This document shows, piece by piece, positions 42,788 through 51,118 of a stretch of 64,000 nt of DNA. The notes under the pieces were generated by a model, which was not told where the DNA came from, did no database searches, and was given only the letters and a program-made list of their open reading frames with translations. Each line of letters begins with the position of its first letter. Position 1 is the first letter of the stretch. The DNA lies in NCBI RefSeq assembly GCF_021216675.1, contig NZ_CP086120.1:4338501-4402500 (forward strand). Direction: 5' to 3'. The translations under genes and the position numbers were made by a program. The stretch comes from Streptomyces gobiensis. Its GTDB lineage: Bacteria > Actinomycetota > Actinomycetes > Streptomycetales > Streptomycetaceae.

Positions 42788-44919
42788 GCGGTGCGCTCCT
42801 TGTCTTCTCGCTCGGGTGCGTCCTCGCCTCGGCTGTGCAACCGCCCGGGATCCGCGTCGAGGCACTTCAGAAGGGCGGATGCCTTGAGCACGGTCTCCCG
42901 GTATTCCTCGTCCGGGTCGGACATGGCCGTAATGGCCCCGCCGGTGCCCAGCCGGGTCGCGTCGGGATCGCAGATCAGCGTGCGGATCACGATGTTGAGG
43001 TCCGCGGTGCCGTTGAAGCCGAGAAAGCCGAGACAGCCCGAGTAGACGCCGCGCGGCACGGGCTCCAGCTCGTCGAGCAGCTCGACGGTCCGTTTCTTCG
43101 GAGCTCCGGTCATCGAGCCTCCGGGGAAGAGGGCCCGCACGCAGTCGACCGTGTCCCGACCCTCCTGGAGCCGCCCGCGCACGGTGCTGACCAGCTGGTG
43201 GACGGTGGCGTAGGACTCGACCCCCATCAGGGCGGTGACCTCGACCGTGCCGGGACGGCACACCCGGCCCAGATCGTTGCGGAGCAGATCCACGATCATG
43301 AGGTTCTCGCTGCGGGTCTTCTCGTCCGCGCGCAGCCGATGGGCGATGTGACGGTCCCGTTCCGGATCGGGGTGGCGCGCCGCGGTGCCCTTGATCGGCT
43401 TGGTCTCCGCCCAGCCGTCGGCGCCGACGCTGAGGAAGCGCTCCGGAGACGCGCTGAGCACGCTGCGTCGGCCGCTGCGGAAGTACGCCGCGTAGGGTGC
43501 CGGGTTGGTCTGCCTCAGCCGCAGATACGCCGCCGCCGGGTCGACCGGCCCGCGGAGCTCGATGCCGTAGGTGTAGCACGCTTCGTAGCTGTCGCCGGCG
43601 GAGAGCCAGCCGTGTACCTCGGCCAGATGCCGCCGGTAGTCCTCGCGGCTCACCGACGAGGTCACCGATTCCGGGGCACCGGCCACCGGCTGCCCGGCGT
43701 CCGCCTCGTCCCGCGCGTCGGACAGCTCGGCAAGCTGTGCCTCGTACCCGTCGAACCACTCCTGCGCCTCGGCGGCCGGACCGCCCACATGCACCAGCCA
43801 TGCCGCACCCGTGACATGGTCGGCTGCCAAGAACCGTCGTACGGTGAGGAATTCGGCGTCCGGGCCGTGTGGGTCAGGTCGTAGTCGGCCCAGTCCGGTG
43901 GCGGACTTCACCCCGTACCCCAGATAGCCCACGAGTCCGCCGAGGAAGGGCAGCGGGAACTGGTCCGGGTCCACCCGGTGCGCATCGAGACGCTTGCGCA
44001 GCGCCTCGAACAGATCGCCGTGCTGGCGTGTGACGCGGTCCCCGGACACCTCCTCCAGCTCCTCGGTACCGGCGTGGTAGCGCAGGACCGGATCACGGAG
44101 GGTGTCGACCGAGCCGAGATAGCTATACCGGCCCATGCCGTAGGCGGCGCGGGCGCTGTCCAGCCAGAACGCGTGCGTGTCCTGGGCGTGCAGCGCGCTG
44201 AAGACCCGGTCCAGGGGTATCTCCAGCCGCAGCTGCCGCGCGTGCACCGGGGTGGCGCCGCTGTCGTCGGAGGCCGTCCGCTCCGCGTGCCGCCACGCGG
44301 AGGGCCGCTTCTCGGAAGCGTTACGGCCCTGCAGGGCAAGGAAGTTGGCAATGAGGCGGCGCCCGTGCTCCGTCTCGATCGACTCGGGGTGGAACTGCAG
44401 TCCGTGCACGGGGCGGTCACGGTGCCTCAGCCCCATCACCACACCGTCCTTCGCCCGGGCCGTCACCACCAGCTCGTCCGGCAGTGGCTCACGCACCGCC
44501 AGCGAGTGGTAGCGCACGCACTGGAACCCCTGAGGGATCCCGTCGAACAGACCGGTTCCGTCGTGCTCTACACCGCTGAGCCGTCCGTGCATGGGCTCCG
44601 GGGCCCGGTCGACACGTCCGCCGTGAGCGGCGACGAGTGCCTGATGGCCCAGGCAGACCCCGAGCACGGGGCCGTCGAAGCGGCTGATCAGCTCCAGCAC
44701 CTGGCCGATGTCGTCGGGGTTCTCGGGGGTACCGGGGCCGGGGGAGATGACCAGGTGGGTGAAGTCCTCGGCCAGGACCTCATCCGGTGTGAAGCCATCG
44801 TTGGTGAGGGTGACGGGCGCTGTGCCCGACACCTGCCAGATGAGCTGGTAGAGATTCCAGGTGTAGGAGTCGTAGTTGTCCACGAGCAGGACGCGCGGTC
44901 CCGCGGTGGGCTGGTTCAC
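42784..44919 (-). CDS. Fused aminodeoxychorismate synthase (PabA-PabB type)
   Basis: Makes 4-amino-4-deoxychorismate from chorismate and glutamine. Residues 1-195 are a class I glutamine amidotransferase: nucleophile Cys89 in VLGVCLGHQAL, His177 and Glu179 in GLQFHPESIE. Residues 225-711 are the chorismate-binding part with PIKGTAARH (Lys510), which marks PabB-type enzymes; anthranilate synthases have PIAGT. Fusion in this order is known from chloramphenicol, pristinamycin and candicidin clusters. GTG at 44919 overlaps the preceding aminotransferase stop by four bases. Confidence 0.92.
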   Translation of the reverse strand: MNQPTAGPRVLLVDNYDSYTWNLYQLIWQVSGTAPVTLTNDGFTPDEVLAEDFTHLVISPGPGTPENPDDIGQVLELISRFDGPVLGVCLGHQALVAAHGGRVDRAPEPMHGRLSGVEHDGTGLFDGIPQGFQCVRYHSLAVREPLPDELVVTARAKDGVVMGLRHRDRPVHGLQFHPESIETEHGRRLIANFLALQGRNASEKRPSAWRHAERTASDDSGATPVHARQLRLEIPLDRVFSALHAQDTHAFWLDSARAAYGMGRYSYLGSVDTLRDPVLRYHAGTEELEEVSGDRVTRQHGDLFEALRKRLDAHRVDPDQFPLPFLGGLVGYLGYGVKSATGLGRLRPDPHGPDAEFLTVRRFLAADHVTGAAWLVHVGGPAAEAQEWFDGYEAQLAELSDARDEADAGQPVAGAPESVTSSVSREDYRRHLAEVHGWLSAGDSYEACYTYGIELRGPVDPAAAYLRLRQTNPAPYAAYFRSGRRSVLSASPERFLSVGADGWAETKPIKGTAARHPDPERDRHIAHRLRADEKTRSENLMIVDLLRNDLGRVCRPGTVEVTALMGVESYATVHQLVSTVRGRLQEGRDTVDCVRALFPGGSMTGAPKKRTVELLDELEPVPRGVYSGCLGFLGFNGTADLNIVIRTLICDPDATRLGTGGAITAMSDPDEEYRETVLKASALLKCLDADPGRLHSRGEDAPEREDKERTA

Positions 44920-45818
44920 AGGCTCTCCTTCACGACCAGGTCGCGGTAGTCCGCGACCATCTGCCGGGTGATGTCGCCGATCCGGTGGACATCGGAGTCG
45001 ATCCGCGTGACGGGAACGATCTCCAGGGCGGTACCGCTGAGAAAGACTTCGTCGGCGTGGCTCAACTCCGCCGGGGCGATGTGCCGTTCCCACACCTCGA
45101 TGCCCCGCTGGGCGGCCAGTTCCAGGACCGTGGCCCGGGTGATGCCGGCCAGCGCCGGATACGGCGGCGGCGTCACCAGGGTGCCGTCCAGGACGGCGAA
45201 GAGGTTGGAACCCGTCGACTCGCACACCCGGCCCTCGGAGTCCAGCAACAGGGCGTCGTCGTATCCGGCCGCGACGGCCTCCGCGTGGGCGAGGGAGCCG
45301 ATGAGGTAGCTCGCCGAGCACTTGGCCGACACGGGCAGGCAGTTGGCCGGGGGCCGGGCCCAGCGGGAGGTGGCGAGGGCCATCCCCGCGGGCTCGTCGT
45401 GCGCCAGCCGGGACGGGAAGGGGCGGGCCATGACGGCGACATGCGTGGGGGCCGCCTCGGTGGTGGACAGCCGCAGCTCCAGGTCACCGCGCCAGGCGAG
45501 GGGCCGGATATAGCCGTCGAGCATGCCGTTGGCGTCGATCACCGCTTCGACCGCCGCGTCCAGCTGCTCGGCGCTCCAGGACATCCGCAGCCCGACGTGG
45601 GCCGCCGAGCGCAGCAGCCGTTCGCTGTGGGCGCGCAGCCGGAAGGCCCTTCCCGCGTAGACCCGAATGCCCTCCAGGACCGCCACCGCGTAGTGCAGTC
45701 CGCCCGCTCCCGGTGCGATCGGCGCCTGAGCCGCGGTGACCAGCCCCCCGTCCCGCCAGACCCACGGGTGCATCACGGGAGCCGAACGCCCCGCCGCTGC
45801 CGCTGACTTTTCGCTCAC
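44916..45818 (-). CDS. Class IV aminotransferase, branched-chain (IlvE) type
   Basis: PLP fold-type IV transaminase of 300 residues. It has GLHYAVAVLEGIRVYAG at residues 40-56, the PLP lysine Lys166 in VSAKCSASYLIGS, ESTGSNLF at 200-207 and FLSGTALEIVPV near the end. It is closer to IlvE than to aminodeoxychorismate lyase (PabC), so it probably transaminates an alpha-keto acid rather than releasing p-aminobenzoate. I chose GTG at 45818, with GGAG just upstream, over the TTG at 45836. First gene of the operon. Confidence 0.85.
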   Translation of the reverse strand: MSEKSAAAAGRSAPVMHPWVWRDGGLVTAAQAPIAPGAGGLHYAVAVLEGIRVYAGRAFRLRAHSERLLRSAAHVGLRMSWSAEQLDAAVEAVIDANGMLDGYIRPLAWRGDLELRLSTTEAAPTHVAVMARPFPSRLAHDEPAGMALATSRWARPPANCLPVSAKCSASYLIGSLAHAEAVAAGYDDALLLDSEGRVCESTGSNLFAVLDGTLVTPPPYPALAGITRATVLELAAQRGIEVWERHIAPAELSHADEVFLSGTALEIVPVTRIDSDVHRIGDITRQMVADYRDLVVKESL

Positions 45819-45882
45819 GTGTCTCCACCCCGTCAACGTTGGTGTGCGTGGGCATGATCATCATCAATGGATGAGGCGAGTG

Positions 45883-45899
45883 TCAACTGTTCCAGTTGA
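45883..45899. promoter_or_regulatory. Palindromic operator candidate upstream of the biosynthetic operon
   Basis: TCAACTG-TTC-CAGTTGA is a perfect 7-3-7 inverted repeat in an unusually AT-rich stretch, 65 bases upstream of the operon's first start codon. Its size and symmetry suit a dimeric repressor or activator. Confidence 0.5.
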
Positions 45900-45944
45900 A
45901 TAATCATGATCGATTGATTGAAAACAGTAGTAGTCACGGTTGAA

Positions 45945-45962
45945 ACAACGGATTCCGTTGCT
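45945..45962. promoter_or_regulatory. CGTTG-type inverted repeat in the divergent promoter region
   Basis: CAACGG-ATT-CCGTTG (45946-45960) is a perfect 6-3-6 palindrome. Its left part, AACAACG, is the complement of CGTTGTT, and GATTCCGTTGCTT (45951-45963) resembles the boxes at 37183, 37213 and 54055. It may link the biosynthetic operon or the divergent GNAT gene to the same regulator as the polyamine genes. Confidence 0.45.
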
Positions 45963-46068
45963 TTCTCCGTCTGGCTCTCCCGTAGGGTTCCGGCACCGGC
46001 ACCGGGCGTCGGCTGCGCGGACAGCGGGACGGCACGGAGGCGGCGGCACCCGGAGTGAGCAAGGTGGC

Positions 46069-46580
46069 GTGAACGTTCAGAATGTGACGGCCCGTAAGTG
46101 CGGCGACGAGGTTCTCGACCGGCTGGAGGAACTCTGGCCGGCCCTGCGCACCCGCCATCAGCCGGTCGAGCCCGACTGGTCCTACTTCCGAGAGGACAGA
46201 TCCTGGACCGTGCGGCGTCGCGCCTATGAGCAGTGGATCCTCGACGAGGGCTCCTTCGTCCTCCTCGCCGAGCGCGGCGGCCACGCCATCGGCTACGCCT
46301 TCGTTCACATCCAGCCGGGCCGGACGACATCTGGGTGACCGGCGGCCGGATCGCGGAGGTCCAGACGCTGTGCGTCGCGCCGGCCGAGCGGAACGGCGGC
46401 GTCGGCACGCTGCTGCTCGACACGGTCGACGCGGAGCTGGCGACGATGGGCATCAACGACCTGATCATCGCCACGGTGGCCGCCAACACTGCCGCCCAGC
46501 GCCTCTACGAGCGGCGCGGCCTGCGGCCCATCATGGTGCAGCTGGCCCGCTTCGGGGCCTCCCCGCCGGGGATGTCCTGA
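46069..46580 (+). pseudogene. GNAT acetyltransferase gene with a frameshift
   Basis: The N-terminal half reads in one frame from GTG at 46069 to about 46320 (ARKCGDEVLDRLEELWPAL ... GYAFVHIQPG) and then hits a stop. The C-terminal half continues in another frame (DDIWVTGGRIAEVQTL, then VAPAERNGGVGTLLLDTVD with the acetyl-CoA loop, RLYERRGLRP) to 46580. One missing C in the run near 46316-46324 restores a full 170-residue GNAT reading HIQPGPDD. It is a recent pseudogene or a sequencing error. It is divergent from the biosynthetic operon. Confidence 0.8.
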
Positions 46581-46619
46581 GGCAGAGCCGAGTAGCAGGG
46601 GCGGGCGGATACCGTCGGG

Positions 46620-46724
46620 TTACGGCCTGGCCGGCGCCAGGTCGAGACCCAGGCCGAGGGTGACCAGGGCGCCGCCCGTGAGCTGGTCCAGGCGGCGGAC
46701 CCGGGAGCGCCACCGGACCCCTTA
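46620..46724 (-). pseudogene. C-terminal remnant of a LysE/RhtB-type exporter
   Basis: The minus strand encodes about 33 codons ending TAA: RWRSRVRRLDQLTGGALVTL, then GLGLDL. This matches the last amphipathic segment and final helix of LysE-family amino acid exporters (RxLDRxTGxxLVxLGxRL). The rest of the gene is missing; the fragment runs straight into the stop of the FAD oxidoreductase gene. It marks a deletion or insertion boundary. Confidence 0.55.
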
Positions 46725-48137
46725 GCTGTCGAAGCCCAGACCCAGGCGGTCCAGGGTGCGCAGCCAGAGGTTGCGGTGGCCGTCTTGGGCGTCCGCGCGG
46801 TGCAGGGCGCGTTGGGTGAGGGCGATGCCGGTCCAGCGGAGGGGTTCCGGGGGGAAGGGCAGGGGTTTGGTGCGGACCATCTTCAGAGCGGTGCGGTCGG
46901 TGGGCTCGCCGCTCAGCAGGTCGAGCATCACGTCCGCGCCGAAGCGGGTCGCGCCCACGCCCAGGCCCGTATAGCCCGCCGCGTAGGCGACCCGGCCGCC
47001 GTGGGCGGTGCCGAAGAAGGGGGAGAAGCGGGAGCAGGTGTCGATGACGCCGCCCCAGGTGTGGCTGAAGCGCACGCCCTCCAGCTGGGGGAAGCAGCGG
47101 AAGAAGTGCTGGGCCAGGGTGCGGAAGGTCTCCGGGCGCTGGTCGTAGTTGGGGTGGATGCGGCTGCCGTAGTGGTAGAGGACGTCGTAGCCGCCCCACA
47201 GGATCCGGTTGTCGGCGGTGATCCGGAAGTAGTGGAAGTGGTTGGCGCTGTCGGCCAGCCCTTGGCGGTTCTGCCATCCGATGGCGGCGAGCTGCTCGGC
47301 GCTGAGCGGCTCCGTCATCAGTGCGTAGTCGTAGACCGGGACGATATACGGGCGGATGCGGCGCACCAGGGAAGGGAAGGCGTTGGTGCCCAGCGCGATA
47401 TGGCGGCTGTGGACCCGGCCGTACGGGGTGCGTACGGCGAGACTGGCGGGGCGGGCGGTGAGCTGGCCGGCCGGGGTGTGCTCGTAGATCCGTACGCCCT
47501 GTTCGAGGCAGATCCGCTTGAGGCCCCAGGCCAGCCTGGCCGGGTTGAGCATGGCGACGCCGGTGCGGTCCCAGACTCCGGCGAGGAAGGTGGGGGAATC
47601 GACCTCGGCGCGCAGCGCGTCGCGGTCCAGGAAGTCGACCGCGTTGAAACCGAGTTTCGCCGCCTCCTCATAGCTCTTGCGCAGCTCCGCCACCTGGTAG
47701 GGCTCGGTGGCGATGGAGATCTCGCCGGTGCGCTCGAAGTCGCAGTCGATGCCGTAGCGGTCGACGGTGGCCTCGATCGCGTCGAGGTTACGGCCGCCCA
47801 ACTCCTCCAGTTCGGCGATCTCATCCGGCCAGCGGGCCAGGCCGTTGTCGAAGCCATGGGTGAGGGAGGCCGCGCAGAAGCCGCCATTGCGGCCGGAGGC
47901 CGCCCAGCCGATCTCCTGGGCCTCGATGAGGACGACATCGCGGGAGGGATCGCGCTCCTTGGCGAGCAGCGCGGTCCACAGCCCGCTGTAGCCGCCGCCG
48001 ATGACGAGCAGATCGCAGTGCTCATCGCCGGTCAGCCGGGGCAGCGGCTCCGGCCGGTCGGGGTCGTCCAGCCAGAAGGGAGTGGGGGCGGCGTCAGCGA
48101 GGGAGTGCACGGTGTCCCTGGCGTCCCTGGCGTTCAT
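46722..48137 (-). CDS. FAD-dependent amine oxidoreductase, PuuB-like
   Basis: DAO-family flavoenzyme of 471 residues. The FAD-binding motif is LLVIGGGYSGLWTALLAKE near residue 44 and AASGRNGGFC follows, as in gamma-glutamylputrescine oxidase PuuB. It ends the operon with the polyamine transporter, two bases after potC, so oxidation of an imported polyamine to an aminoaldehyde is the likely role. The stop lies at the LysE remnant. The N terminus (NARDARD) comes from a 9-bp duplication (48112-48129). Confidence 0.83.
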   Translation of the reverse strand: MNARDARDTVHSLADAAPTPFWLDDPDRPEPLPRLTGDEHCDLLVIGGGYSGLWTALLAKERDPSRDVVLIEAQEIGWAASGRNGGFCAASLTHGFDNGLARWPDEIAELEELGGRNLDAIEATVDRYGIDCDFERTGEISIATEPYQVAELRKSYEEAAKLGFNAVDFLDRDALRAEVDSPTFLAGVWDRTGVAMLNPARLAWGLKRICLEQGVRIYEHTPAGQLTARPASLAVRTPYGRVHSRHIALGTNAFPSLVRRIRPYIVPVYDYALMTEPLSAEQLAAIGWQNRQGLADSANHFHYFRITADNRILWGGYDVLYHYGSRIHPNYDQRPETFRTLAQHFFRCFPQLEGVRFSHTWGGVIDTCSRFSPFFGTAHGGRVAYAAGYTGLGVGATRFGADVMLDLLSGEPTDRTALKMVRTKPLPFPPEPLRWTGIALTQRALHRADAQDGHRNLWLRTLDRLGLGFDS

Positions 48138-48139
48138 GG

Positions 48140-48967
48140 CTATCGGCTCCTCTGGCGGCGGCTGCCGGCGATCTGGCCGGCCAGCACGATGACGATCGCG
48201 ATCAGGAACATCGCTGTGCCGATCACATTGACCTGCACCGGGACACCGCGCTGGGCGGCGCCCCAGACGAACATCGGGAAGGTCACGGTGGCGGGGCCCG
48301 CGTTGAACTGCGTAATGATGAAGTCGTCGAAGGACAGGGCGAAACTCAGCATCGCACCCGCCGCGATGCCGGGCGCGGCAAGCGGCAGGGTGACGCGCCA
48401 GAAGGTCTGCAGGGGCCCCGCGTAGAGATCGCGGGCGGCTTCCTCAAGCCGGGGGTCCATGGACATGACCCGTGCCTTGACCGCGACCACCACAAAGCTC
48501 AGACAGAACATGATGTGTGCGATGAGGATGGTCACAAAGCCGAAATCGACCCGCATATTGAGGAAGAGCGTGCCGAGCGAGGCGGCCATGACGACCTCGG
48601 GCATGGCCATCGGCAGGAAGACCAGTCCCTGGGTGGCGGACTTGCCGCGGAAGCGATAGCGGGCCAGGGCGAAGGCGGCCAGCGTGCCGAAGGCGGTGGC
48701 GACCAGGGTGGCCAGCACGGCGATGCGCAGGCTCAGGCCCAGCGAGCCGCACATATCGGCGACAGCGCAGGGGTTGGTCCACGCTTCGGTGGAGAACTCC
48801 TGCCAGGCGTAGTTGAACCGTCCCGCCGGCTTGTTGAAGGAGAACAGCATCACCACGAGATTGGGCAGCAGCAGATACGCCAGCGCCAGGGAACCAATGA
48901 TGATGACGAAGTTGCGGCGGAGCCAGCGGACTGTCGCGGTCAGGGGGGCGATCAGCGGGGTGGGCAT
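48140..48967 (-). CDS. potC: Polyamine ABC transporter permease PotC
   Basis: Permease of 275 residues with six membrane helices (VIIIGSLALAYLLLPNLVVM first) and the EAA loop EEAARDLYAGPLQTFWRVTL. It pairs with PotB to form the channel for spermidine/putrescine import. It shares one base with the potB stop and precedes the FAD oxidoreductase by two bases. Confidence 0.88.
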   Translation of the reverse strand: MPTPLIAPLTATVRWLRRNFVIIIGSLALAYLLLPNLVVMLFSFNKPAGRFNYAWQEFSTEAWTNPCAVADMCGSLGLSLRIAVLATLVATAFGTLAAFALARYRFRGKSATQGLVFLPMAMPEVVMAASLGTLFLNMRVDFGFVTILIAHIMFCLSFVVVAVKARVMSMDPRLEEAARDLYAGPLQTFWRVTLPLAAPGIAAGAMLSFALSFDDFIITQFNAGPATVTFPMFVWGAAQRGVPVQVNVIGTAMFLIAIVIVLAGQIAGSRRQRSR

Positions 48968-49908
48968 CAGACCAGCTCCTCCGTTCCTGCTTTGCGCATA
49001 TAGAGGCTGACCATGATCAGGATCAGCGCCATCAGGATGAAGGACATGGCGGCCGCGGTCGGGTAGTCGAGGACGTTGAGGAACTGCTTCTGGATGGCGT
49101 TGCCGACCATCTGCTCACGTGGCGAACCGAGCAGTTGCGCGTTGATGTAGTCACCGGACGCCGGGATGAAGGTGAGCAGGGTGCCCGCGACGACCCCGGG
49201 GAGGGAGAGCGGGAAGGTCACCTTGCGGAAGGTGGTGGCGGGCGTGGCGTACAGATCGCGGGCCGCCTCGTGCAGGCTCGGCTCGATCCGCTCCAGCGAG
49301 CTGTAGAGCGGCAGGATCATGAACGGCAGGAAGTTGTACGTCAGTCCGCAGACCACCGCGAGCGGGGTGGCCAGCACCCGGTTGGTGCCGGTGAGGCCGA
49401 GCCAGCTGGTCACATCGAGGATGTGCAGGGCGCCGAGCGCGGAGACCACTGGGCCGCCGTCGGACAGGATCGTCTTCCAGGCCAGGGTGCGGATCAGGAA
49501 GCTGGTGAAGAAGGGTGCGATGACCATCACCAGCAGCAGCCCGCGCCAGCGTCCGGCGCGGAAAGCGATCATGTACGCCAGCGGATAGCCGATCGCCAGA
49601 CAGAGCGCGGTGGCGATGGCCGCGTAACTGAAGGACCGCAGGAAGTGCGGGCCGTAGGTCTCCAGCGCGTTCCAGTAGTTCGCGAAGTGCCAGGTGACCT
49701 CGTAGCCCTCTTCCAGCGAACCGGTCTGGACCGAGGTGGAGGCCTGGTAGATGAGCGGCGCGACAAAGAAGACGGCGAGCCAGAGGCCTGCGGGCAGCAG
49801 CAGCCAGTACGCCGAGAATGCTCCACGGCGCCCGCGCCGGCTGGGCTCGACGGGTGCGGCGGGCGGAGTGCCGGCGGACGAGGGGCCGACAGGTGCGACC
49901 GTGGTCAT
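48967..49908 (-). CDS. potB: Polyamine ABC transporter permease PotB
   Basis: Permease of 313 residues with six helices (YWLLLPAGLWLAVFFVAPLI first) and the EAA loop HEAARDLYATPATTFRKVTF. N-terminal 30 residues are a Pro/Ser/Arg-rich cytoplasmic tail. It overlaps potA by four bases (ATGA) and potC by one, so the subunits are translationally coupled. Confidence 0.88.
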   Translation of the reverse strand: MTTVAPVGPSSAGTPPAAPVEPSRRGRRGAFSAYWLLLPAGLWLAVFFVAPLIYQASTSVQTGSLEEGYEVTWHFANYWNALETYGPHFLRSFSYAAIATALCLAIGYPLAYMIAFRAGRWRGLLLVMVIAPFFTSFLIRTLAWKTILSDGGPVVSALGALHILDVTSWLGLTGTNRVLATPLAVVCGLTYNFLPFMILPLYSSLERIEPSLHEAARDLYATPATTFRKVTFPLSLPGVVAGTLLTFIPASGDYINAQLLGSPREQMVGNAIQKQFLNVLDYPTAAAMSFILMALILIMVSLYMRKAGTEELV

Positions 49909-51029
49909 AGGGCATCCTCTCCGATGCCCGCGTCGATCGGCTGGGTGGCGTCGAGGCCGAAGGTGTGTGCCGGGTTCCAGTGCATGACCACCTCGGCGCC
50001 CGGGGTGAGCCGGGTGTCGCGCTCGATGTTCTGCTCGTAGACGGCGAGTCCGGAGTGGGCCGGGCTGTCGACCAGATACTGCGTGGAGACGCCCAGATAG
50101 CTGACGTCCGTGATCCGGCCGGTGAGCAGATTGCGCCCCGCGGGGATCGTGCCCCGCTCCTCGGCGGGGGCCAGGGAGATCTTCTCGGGCCGCACCCCGG
50201 CGAGCACGCTCGTCCCCGTACGGGCCGGGGAGGCGAGACGGTCGGCGGGCAGCCGGAGCTTGCTGTCGGCGGCCTTGACCAGCAGATCGTCGCCATCGGC
50301 CTGGACGACCTCGGCCTCGATGAGGTTGGAGGTGCCCAGGAAGTTGGCGACAAAGGTGGTGCGCGGGTGCTCATAGAGCTCGGCGGGGGCACCGAGCTGT
50401 TCGACCTTGCCGCCGTACATCACCGCGACCGTGTCGGCCATGGTCATGGCCTCCTCCTGGTCGTGTGTGACATGGACGAACGTGATGCCGATCTCCGTCT
50501 GGATGTGCTTGAGCTCCAGCTGCATCTGGCGGCGCAGCTTGAGGTCGAGCGCGCCCAGTGGCTCATCGAGCAGCAGCACCTGTGGCCGGTTGATCAGGGC
50601 GCGGGCCAGCGCGACGCGCTGCTGCTGGCCGCCGGAGAGCTGGCGGGGCTTGCGGCTGGCCATCGGCCCGAGCTCGACCAGCTCCAGCATCTCGTCGACC
50701 TGCTTCCGCACGGACTTGATGCCACGGCGGCGCAGCCCGAAGGCGACGTTCTCGCGTACATCGAGATGCGGGAACAGGGCGTAGTTCTGGAAGACGGTGT
50801 TGACCGGGCGCCGGTGCGGGGGCAGCGCGGTGATGTCCTCGTCCCCGAGCAGCACTGAGCCCGTGGTGGGCTCCTCCAGCCCGGCGATCATGCGCAGCGT
50901 GGTGGTCTTGCCGCAGCCGGATGCGCCGAGGAGGGCGAAGAAGGAGCCCTCGGGGATGGTCAGGTCGAGCGGGTGGACGGCGGTGAAATCGCCGAAGACC
51001 TTGCCGACCCGGGAGAGCGTAATAGTCAT
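49905..51029 (-). CDS. potA: Polyamine ABC transporter ATP-binding protein PotA
   Basis: ATPase of 374 residues: Walker A GASGCGKTTTLRMIAG, Q-loop VFQNYALFPHLDV, signature LSGGQQQRVALARAL, Walker B VLLLDEPLGALD, switch HVTHDQEEA. The C-terminal TOBE domain (LIEAEVVQADGDDLLV onward) is typical of PotA and its relatives. It follows potD by 89 bases. Confidence 0.92.
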   Translation of the reverse strand: MTITLSRVGKVFGDFTAVHPLDLTIPEGSFFALLGASGCGKTTTLRMIAGLEEPTTGSVLLGDEDITALPPHRRPVNTVFQNYALFPHLDVRENVAFGLRRRGIKSVRKQVDEMLELVELGPMASRKPRQLSGGQQQRVALARALINRPQVLLLDEPLGALDLKLRRQMQLELKHIQTEIGITFVHVTHDQEEAMTMADTVAVMYGGKVEQLGAPAELYEHPRTTFVANFLGTSNLIEAEVVQADGDDLLVKAADSKLRLPADRLASPARTGTSVLAGVRPEKISLAPAEERGTIPAGRNLLTGRITDVSYLGVSTQYLVDSPAHSGLAVYEQNIERDTRLTPGAEVVMHWNPAHTFGLDATQPIDAGIGEDAL

Positions 51030-51118
51030 GGACGTTCCTCAGACGGGGCTTGCCGGGCCCGCCAGCCCGGGCTGACGGGCGGCGGGTAGTGCCGGGTGCC
51101 GGTGGTGCCGGGAGGGGC

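Noticed and set aside
42788..43801. Extended N-terminal reading frame of the GNAT gene reaching back into the synthase gene
   Set aside because: The GNAT fold begins at the ATG at 42787, which overlaps the synthase stop. The upstream part is the synthase read in the wrong frame.
42784..44919. Assignment as anthranilate synthase or as the folate PabAB
   Set aside because: PIKGT instead of PIAGT argues against anthranilate synthase. A folate role would need PabC (lyase) nearby, but the adjacent class IV enzyme is IlvE-like and the operon continues with a mutase. A folate contribution cannot be fully excluded.
38818..45818. TTA codons as a sign of bldA control of the operon
   Set aside because: I saw no in-frame TTA codon in these genes by eye, so I make no claim of bldA dependence.
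46069..46580. Programmed frameshift in the GNAT gene
   Set aside because: There is no slippery heptamer or downstream structure of the usual kind at the break. A simple deletion or read error explains it.
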